From contig NZ_CP109130.1 in NCBI RefSeq assembly GCF_035917975.1, forward strand, positions 5,270,001-5,334,000: a DNA stretch of 64,000 bases, written 5' to 3'. Positions 59,588 to 64,000 of the stretch are shown here, in pieces. Made by a program: the position numbers and the translations under genes. This DNA comes from Streptosporangium sp. NBC_01756. GTDB lineage: Bacteria; Actinomycetota; Actinomycetes; Streptosporangiales; Streptosporangiaceae. Each line of letters opens with the position of its first letter. Position 1 is the stretch's first letter. The notes under the pieces were generated by a model. The model ran no database searches. It was not told where the DNA came from and was given only the letters and a program-made list of their open reading frames with translations.

Positions 59588-59841
59588 CGAATCTGCTCTC
59601 CTTCCGTCGGATCGTCTTCGGGTGCGTGCGGACATTGGTCAACGAGACGGCGCAGGCGCTTCGCGTGCGCCTCCGGAGAACGCGGCGTCGACCAGATGGA
59701 CGTCGGCGGTCTGCATCCTTGTTGTCCGCCAGGACATGAACCGCGTCCCCATGCGTGACCTCCGGCCTTCTCGACGGTCCATCCGGCGGTGATCATGTGA
59801 TCGATCGCCGCCCGTATCTCCTTGCCGGGATGCCGATCCAT
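59584..59841 (-). CDS. HicA-like small protein, putative toxin of a two-gene module
   Basis: 85 residues. Layout recalls the HicA double-stranded-RNA-binding fold: helix EIRAAIDHMITAGWTVEK, then a glycine-His motif AGGHAWGRGSCP in the place of HicA's catalytic GSH, a strand TSIWSTPRSPEAHAKRLRRL and a final helix. Two extra cysteines (C...C) flank the middle loop. No ribosome site precedes the ATG, and TAGTAT lies nine bases before it, so the mRNA may be leaderless. It is a toxin candidate by fold and by pairing with an HTH gene; not demonstrated. Confidence 0.7.
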   Translation of the reverse strand: MDRHPGKEIRAAIDHMITAGWTVEKAGGHAWGRGSCPGGQQGCRPPTSIWSTPRSPEAHAKRLRRLVDQCPHAPEDDPTEGEQIR

Positions 59842-59878
59842 GTAGAGGTAATACTACATCATGTTGAGTTAACTCTAC
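59842..59878 (-). promoter_or_regulatory. Dyad-rich control region of the HicA-like pair
   Basis: GAGTTAACTC (59866-59875) is a perfect palindrome. GTAGAG (59842-59847) and CTCTAC (59873-59878) form a wider inverted repeat, and TGTAG (59841-59845) with CTACA (59854-59858) another. They surround the likely -10, as expected of an autoregulated operon. The rest of the 59842-60181 gap shows no gene. Confidence 0.5.
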
Positions 59879-60181
59879 GGAATGCGAGAATCAAGGTGTC
59901 TCCAGGGTCGTGATCGCCGGAAGGATCCGGGGGCGCTGGTGACCAGGGGAAGATCTCTGTCGCCACCCTGCTCATTGTTCGGGCGGCAGCCTGGATGCGG
60001 CTTCGCCGCCTCGGTGATCGCCCGTGCCAGGGCCTCGGACTCCGGCCGCGGCCCGGCCACGATCGCGCCGATGTCACGTAGGTCCGCCGGGCGGTTCCGG
60101 GAGCCGGCGGGGGCGAGCACGGTGATGTGGCGCTGGACGCCTTGGCTGGCGGTTTGTCGGGGATTCGACCAGTATCCCGGT

Positions 60182-61573
60182 GTGATCTGGAACGTTGAGG
60201 AGTTCGTACGCGCCGCCACCGTGACCGTCGAAGGGCTGGCCGCCTACGTGGAGGAGAGCCAGCGTGGCGGCCCGCCCGTGCTGGGGCGTCGCCCGCCGCG
60301 TGAGCTGGCCGAGAAGCTGGGACTCGCCCGGTGGATCCGCGAGGGCGGGATGACACCGGAGAGCTACGCCGAATTCCTGACCGCCTATCTGGACGAGGGG
60401 ACCCGGCTCCACCACCCCGCCCACCTGGGCCACCAGATCGCCGCCCCCGACTTCCCCGCCGCGCTCGCCGACTTCGTGCACGGCGCCGCCAACAACCCCA
60501 TGGCGATCTACGAGATGGGCGCCTCGGCCGCGACCGTCGAGTTCGAGGTCCTGCGCTGGATGCTGGACACGGTGGGTTTCGGCGACACCGGCGGCGGGGT
60601 GCTCACCCACGGCGGCTCGCTGGCCAACCTCACCGCGCTGCTGGCCGCGCGGGCGGCCGCCGCGCCGGATGCGTGGACCGACGGGGTCCCCGCCGACCTC
60701 GCGCTGCTCGCGCCCGCGTCGGCGCACTACTCGCTCACCCGCGCCGCGGCGATCCTCGGGCTGGGGGAACGGGCCGTCGTGCCGCTGGACGTCGACGCGC
60801 TGGGCCGGATCGACGTCACCCGCCTGCCCGACGCCCTGGACCGGGTACGGCGGGCGGGACGGCGGCCGATGGCCCTGGTGGCCGGTGCCTGCGCGACAGG
60901 GACCGGCCTCCACGACGACCTGCGCGGCATCGGGGAGTTCTGCGCCGAGGCCGGCGTCTGGTTCCACGTGGACGGCGCCCATGGGGCGTCGGCACTGCTC
61001 AGCGAGGAGCACCGGCACCTGCTCGACGGGATCGAGCTGGCCGACTCCCTCATCTGGGACGCGCACAAGATGCTGCGCACCTCCAGCCTGGCGGCGGCCG
61101 TACTGACCAGGCGTGAGAACGACCTGGACGCGGCCTTCCGGCAGCGGGCGAGCTACCTGTTCTACGGTGACCAGGGCTTCGACCTGATCGGCAGGACCGT
61201 GGAGTGCAGCAAGGCCGAACTCGGCCTGAAGATCTTCCTCAATCTGGCCTGGCGGGGCGAGCGGGGCCTGGGTGAGCATGTCGCGCGGCAGTACGCCACT
61301 GCCCACCGTTTCTGGGAGCTGGCCCGGCAGCGCCCCGGCTTCACGTGCCCCTACGAGCCGGAGAGCAACATCGTCTGTTTCCGGTACGGCACCGGCGACC
61401 AGGTGGAGCTCCGCGAGCGGCTGATGGCGGACGGCGCGTTCCAGCTCACCTCGGCCGAGATCGACGGTGTCCGGCACCTGCGGATCGCCGTGATGGCCCC
61501 CGCCACGGACGACAAGACGCTGGAGGCGCTGCTCGACCGGATCGACGAGGAGGGACGGCAGGCCGGCCGGTGA
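60182..61573 (+). CDS. PLP-dependent group II decarboxylase
   Basis: 463 residues from a GTG at 60182 (no ribosome site; CAGTAT six bases before it hints at a leaderless mRNA). The cofactor region reads HVDGAHGASAL, and the PLP lysine lies in LIWDAHKMLRTSSLAAAVL. GGSLANLTALLAARAAA and the substrate region HPAHLGHQIAAP fit the glutamate/aromatic/diaminobutyrate decarboxylase family. The substrate cannot be fixed by eye. It is a stand-alone gene without recognisable siderophore or polyamine neighbours. Confidence 0.86.
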   Translation: MIWNVEEFVRAATVTVEGLAAYVEESQRGGPPVLGRRPPRELAEKLGLARWIREGGMTPESYAEFLTAYLDEGTRLHHPAHLGHQIAAPDFPAALADFVHGAANNPMAIYEMGASAATVEFEVLRWMLDTVGFGDTGGGVLTHGGSLANLTALLAARAAAAPDAWTDGVPADLALLAPASAHYSLTRAAAILGLGERAVVPLDVDALGRIDVTRLPDALDRVRRAGRRPMALVAGACATGTGLHDDLRGIGEFCAEAGVWFHVDGAHGASALLSEEHRHLLDGIELADSLIWDAHKMLRTSSLAAAVLTRRENDLDAAFRQRASYLFYGDQGFDLIGRTVECSKAELGLKIFLNLAWRGERGLGEHVARQYATAHRFWELARQRPGFTCPYEPESNIVCFRYGTGDQVELRERLMADGAFQLTSAEIDGVRHLRIAVMAPATDDKTLEALLDRIDEEGRQAGR

Positions 61574-61751
61574 CGGACCCGGCCGTCGGGCTCGACGGAG
61601 ACGGCGTGGTCCTGGTCGAGGTCGCAGCGGACCGGGGCTCCGGCCACCTCGACCGGGCCGCTCTCGTCGAAGGGTCGGCCGGTCCGCTTCTCCCGCACGG
61701 CGAGCGGGCCGGTCGTCGTTCCGTCCGCGGCGCCGTGGTCACGATCCGCCC

Positions 61752-62165
61752 TCAGTGGACATCCGAGTCGGGGTTGGCGGCGTCCCAGGCACGTCGGGAC
61801 GCGGCGATGCCGTCACGGTGTTCGGCCGACCAGTCGGCCAGGGCCTTCACCAGGTGGGTGAGGCTGTGGCCGGTCTCCGTCAGCTCGTACTCGACCTGCG
61901 GGGGGACCGTCGGATGAACGGTCCGGGAGACCAGGCCGTCGCGTTCCAGGCGCCGGACGGTCAGGGTGAGCATCCGCTGGGAGATACCGGGGACCGCCCG
62001 CTGGAGCTGCCGGAACCGGTGCATGCCCTGGGCCAGCTCGACGACGACCAGCACCGACCATTTGTCACCGATCCGGTCGAGAACCTCGCGGATGCCGCAG
62101 TCCTCATGCTCTCCCCCGCAGGAGACGACCGGTTCGGTGGTTACCGCGATGTGCCCCACTGACAT
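61752..62165 (-). CDS. HxlR-family transcriptional regulator
   Basis: 137 residues. The winged helix shows CGIREVLDRIGDKWSVLVV, FRQLQRAVPGISQRMLTLTV and LERDGLVSRTVHPTVPPQVE, the standard HxlR order, with a Cys pair (CGGEHEDC) at about residues 16-23 that could sense redox or electrophiles. It is divergent from an NmrA-type quinone reductase, the arrangement of the E. coli YtfH/QorR-YtfG (QorB) pair. Confidence 0.92.
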   Translation of the reverse strand: MSVGHIAVTTEPVVSCGGEHEDCGIREVLDRIGDKWSVLVVVELAQGMHRFRQLQRAVPGISQRMLTLTVRRLERDGLVSRTVHPTVPPQVEYELTETGHSLTHLVKALADWSAEHRDGIAASRRAWDAANPDSDVH

Positions 62166-62191
62166 GAAAGTGCCTCCTTATGCCATACGCC

Positions 62192-62231
62192 GTGGTTATC
62201 GATGATGGTCTCAGTTACCGGAAAGAACCAC
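62192..62231. promoter_or_regulatory. Operator candidate between the divergent regulator and reductase genes
   Basis: GTGGTT (62192-62197) and AACCAC (62226-62231) are perfect inverted arms, and a second pair GGTTA...TTACC lies inside. The 85-base divergent gap has room for overlapping promoters with HxlR-type control. Confidence 0.5.
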
Positions 62232-62250
62232 TCAATCGGGGGAGACCTCC

Positions 62251-63084
62251 ATGATTCTCGTCACCGGCGCCACGGGCGCCCTCGGCAGGCTCGTCGCCGC
62301 ACGGCTCTCCGGACGCGACGACGTCGTGCTCGGCACCCGTGATCCTCAGCAGGCCCCGGGAGGGCTCCCGGCGCGCCGTGTCGACTTCGACGACCCCGCC
62401 TCCCTGGCAGAGGCCTTCGCCGGGGTGGACACGCTGCTGCTCGTCTCGGCCGGCTACGGCGAGGACGACGCGGTCGTCGCCCGGCACGACGCAGCGATCG
62501 AGGCCGCGGAGAAGGCCGGGATCGGGCACATCGTCTACACCAGCCTGAGCGCCGCCGGGGACCACCTGACCTACGCCCTCGCCCACCGCTGGACCGAGCG
62601 CAGGCTCCGGGAGGGGGGCGCGAGCTGGACGATCCTGCGTAACGGCCTCTACGCCGAACTGCTCGCCACGCTCGCCCCCGTCGTGGACGGGAAGATCACC
62701 GCGCCCCTGGGACAGGGCAGGCTGGCCGCGGTCGCCAGAGAGGACCTCGCCGACGTCGCGGCCCGCGTGGTCGTCGACGCCCGGGCGCACGCGGGCCGGA
62801 CCTACGAGCTCGTCGGCGAGGAGGCCGTCGGCGGAGCCGACCTCGCCCGCGCCCTCACCGCCGCCACCGGGAGCGCCGTCTCCTACGAGCCCGGCACCCT
62901 CGCCGAGGCCCGTGCGGCCTTCGCGGCCTTCGGCCTGGAGCCGTTCCAGGTCCCGATGCTGGTGACCACGTATTCCAGCATCGCGAACGGGTTCATGGCG
63001 GAGACGGAGAGCGACCTGCGGGCCCTGCTCGGCCGGGCTCCCCGCTCCGCCCTGACGACCATCGCCGAGAGCGCTTCCCGGTGA
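62251..63084 (+). CDS. NmrA/NAD(P)H:quinone oxidoreductase-like protein (QorB/YtfG type)
   Basis: 277 residues with GGGGGAG upstream. The dinucleotide motif ILVTGATGALGRLVAARL opens an atypical SDR of the NmrA/QOR2 class; there is no classical Ser-Tyr-Lys triad. AGIGHIVYTSLSAAGDHLTYALAH and GASWTILRNGLYAELLATL match QOR2. It probably reduces quinones or similar electrophiles under control of the divergent HxlR regulator. Confidence 0.88.
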   Translation: MILVTGATGALGRLVAARLSGRDDVVLGTRDPQQAPGGLPARRVDFDDPASLAEAFAGVDTLLLVSAGYGEDDAVVARHDAAIEAAEKAGIGHIVYTSLSAAGDHLTYALAHRWTERRLREGGASWTILRNGLYAELLATLAPVVDGKITAPLGQGRLAAVAREDLADVAARVVVDARAHAGRTYELVGEEAVGGADLARALTAATGSAVSYEPGTLAEARAAFAAFGLEPFQVPMLVTTYSSIANGFMAETESDLRALLGRAPRSALTTIAESASR

Positions 63085-63190
63085 CGACCGGAGATCCTCG
63101 CTGACAGGACCAGGCTGAGGAGGTCAAGCGGCAGTCCGGACGGGCCGGCCGTACCGGCGGGTAAAGGATCATCGACCGGGCCGGGGCGGC

Positions 63191-63280
63191 TCAGTCCGTG
63201 GCCTTCCCGGTGGTGGCGAAGCGGGGGTCGTACTCGTCGGTCGGGGGTGGCGCGGCCCGGTCGCCCCGCTTCGGGCTCAC
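63191..63280 (-). CDS. Possible 29-residue coupled peptide or gene remnant
   Basis: A GTG at 63280 overlaps the TGA of the upstream gene (GTGA) and opens a 29-codon frame ending TDEYDPRFATTGKATD, which looks like real protein sequence. It may be the relic of a truncated downstream gene or a small partner. Very tentative. Confidence 0.25.
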   Translation of the reverse strand: MSPKRGDRAAPPPTDEYDPRFATTGKATD

Positions 63281-63750
63281 TCAGTCATTCGGGGCATGGG
63301 GGCGGGGCCGAGGTCGCCGTCGGGCTCGCGGGTGAGAAGGGCGAGCAGCGCCGGGTCCGCATGGATTTCGGCGCTGTGCCGCCACTGGGCCAGCAGGAGT
63401 GCGATCGGAGCGAGGTTCTCCAAGGCCACCGCGCCGCGCGCGATGTCCACCAGTTCGGCGAGCATCGTGTCCACGTCCTCCGGGGGGAGAAACGTGCTCC
63501 AGGGCAGAGCCTCGGGCAGGGCCTGGCGCAGGGCCGCGATGTTCTCGGTGCGCACGAGCCCGGCGAGCAGGCGGGAGGTGAAATCGACGACCGTGGTGTC
63601 CCGCTCCAACTGGTCGACGCGCATCAGCGCGAGGTCTCCGGCGTCGCGGCGCCGGAGACGCAGCGCCCGGACGGTGTCCAGCCTCCGCATGGTCGCGGCC
63701 GGATGATGGAGCAGCTCGCTGAAGGGCACGTCCTCATAGGCCATCGACAT
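63277..63750 (-). CDS. Phd/YefM-like small protein, antitoxin-like
   Basis: 157 residues from the ATG at 63750 (an earlier ATG at 63834 would run through a long inverted repeat and is unlikely). The N-terminal part (YEDVPFSELLHHPAATMRRL, then ALRLRRRDAGDLALMRVDQL) resembles the Phd/YefM antitoxin DNA-binding fold common in Streptosporangiaceae; the rest is helical with no known motif. No complete toxin gene follows: only a 29-codon frame overlaps its stop. Confidence 0.62.
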   Translation of the reverse strand: MSMAYEDVPFSELLHHPAATMRRLDTVRALRLRRRDAGDLALMRVDQLERDTTVVDFTSRLLAGLVRTENIAALRQALPEALPWSTFLPPEDVDTMLAELVDIARGAVALENLAPIALLLAQWRHSAEIHADPALLALLTREPDGDLGPAPMPRMTE

Positions 63751-63804
63751 GATGTCCACAGTAGCTCGGATGTTAACCCAGAGGTAGAGAGTGCTCACGG
63801 TCGG

Positions 63805-63834
63805 TTGAGGATTCTCGAGTACGAGAATCCTCAA
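63805..63834. terminator. Perfect 13-bp inverted repeat at the end of the AraC-type gene
   Basis: TTGAGGATTCTCG (63805-63817) and CGAGAATCCTCAA (63822-63834), loop AGTA. The regulator's stop codon lies inside the right arm. It fits a terminator of the AraC-type gene or an operator of the Phd-like gene, which begins 54 bases away. Confidence 0.6.
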
Positions 63835-64000
63835 GGGGCAGGGGATGATTCGGGTGCCGCCTGGGGGAAGGCCCGTCGGTAGTCGCTTGGCGACACCCCG
63901 ACCTGCTTGATGAAGTGGTGCCGGAGGTTGTTCGCCGTACCGAGCCCGCTCAGCTCCCCGATCTTCTCAATCGGCAGGTCCGTCGACTCCAGCAGGCCCT
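63831..64000 (-). CDS. AraC-family regulator, C-terminal part only
   Basis: The reverse strand reads without a stop from the window edge to 63831: about 56 residues, LLESTDLPIEKIGELSGLG, then NNLRHHFIKQVGVSPSDYRR, the second HTH and end of an AraC domain of GlxA/FtrA style. The N-terminal part lies outside the window. Confidence 0.85.
   Translation of the reverse strand, partial: GLLESTDLPIEKIGELSGLGTANNLRHHFIKQVGVSPSDYRRAFPQAAPESSPAP

Noticed and set aside
59859-60356. Minus-strand frame of 165 codons upstream of the decarboxylase
   Set aside because: Overlaps the decarboxylase start and is Arg/Pro/Ser-rich without motif; a shadow of the intergenic region.
61574-61751. Continuation of a plus-strand frame after the decarboxylase (GTG at 61570)
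   Set aside because: It runs into the HxlR gene antisense and shows no family feature; the gap is left without a gene.

Overview
The window is very GC-rich, uses GTG and TTG starts freely and has dense, overlapping operons. Its housekeeping order (rplM-rpsI-glmM, coaA, glmS-acpS-nnr-alr, tsaE-tsaB-rimI-tsaD, groES-groEL1, an ECF sigma of SigD/ShbA type, a DUF5319 gene, guaB, guaB3) follows the order I recall around Mycobacterium tuberculosis Rv3410c-Rv3443c and in Streptomyces. The source is therefore a filamentous or spore-forming actinomycete; the gene style suggests Streptosporangiaceae, which is an inference.

Layout. 0-3.4 kb: the end of a CAP-domain exported protein, then the ribosomal pair L13/S9 and glmM, closed by a strong hairpin. 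3.4-16.5 kb: an accessory region holding one giant exported repeat protein of about 3,915 residues (lectin-like head, TIG-like, two FN3, three putative-Ig and 21 DUF11-type modules) and a small membrane-anchored DUF11 partner. 16.5-21.6 kb, all on the minus strand: an AraC-type regulator, two ABC-2 ATPase/permease pairs and a DUF389 membrane protein. 21.6-33.5 kb: cell-wall and coenzyme genes (coaA, glmS, acpS, nnr, alr), an alpha/beta hydrolase, the t6A-modification set, and, inserted between tsaE and tsaB, a class F-type sortase with an exported partner. 33.6-38.3 kb: minus-strand genes for an exported PAF-acetylhydrolase-like hydrolase, a coiled-coil protein, a THUMP-like methyltransferase and a Uma2-family nuclease.

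38.4-46.1 kb: groES-groEL1 behind a perfect CIRCE element, the ECF sigma factor, a 67-residue reading frame that looks like only the sigma-binding part of an RsdA-type anti-sigma factor, DUF5319, guaB, guaB3 and an unrecognised regulator-like protein. 46.1-51.2 kb, minus strand: nagA behind a possible DasR-type site, then a five-gene operon of one ECF sigma factor with ABC-2 exporter parts. 51.3-58.9 kb: glpD, a C-terminal beta-propeller lipoprotein, an aldehyde dehydrogenase and a GMC oxidoreductase with a cysteine cluster. 59-64 kb, accessory: a HicA-like/HTH gene pair resembling a toxin-antitoxin module, a PLP-dependent decarboxylase, a divergent HxlR regulator and NmrA-type quinone reductase, a Phd-like small protein and a truncated AraC-type regulator.

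The best candidates for undescribed biology are the giant lectin/DUF11 surface protein with its anchored partner, the minimal untethered anti-sigma-like protein beside the SigD/ShbA-type sigma factor, the ECF-sigma/ABC-exporter operon, and the HicA-like/HTH pair. All functional calls rest on motif recognition by eye; no database search was run.
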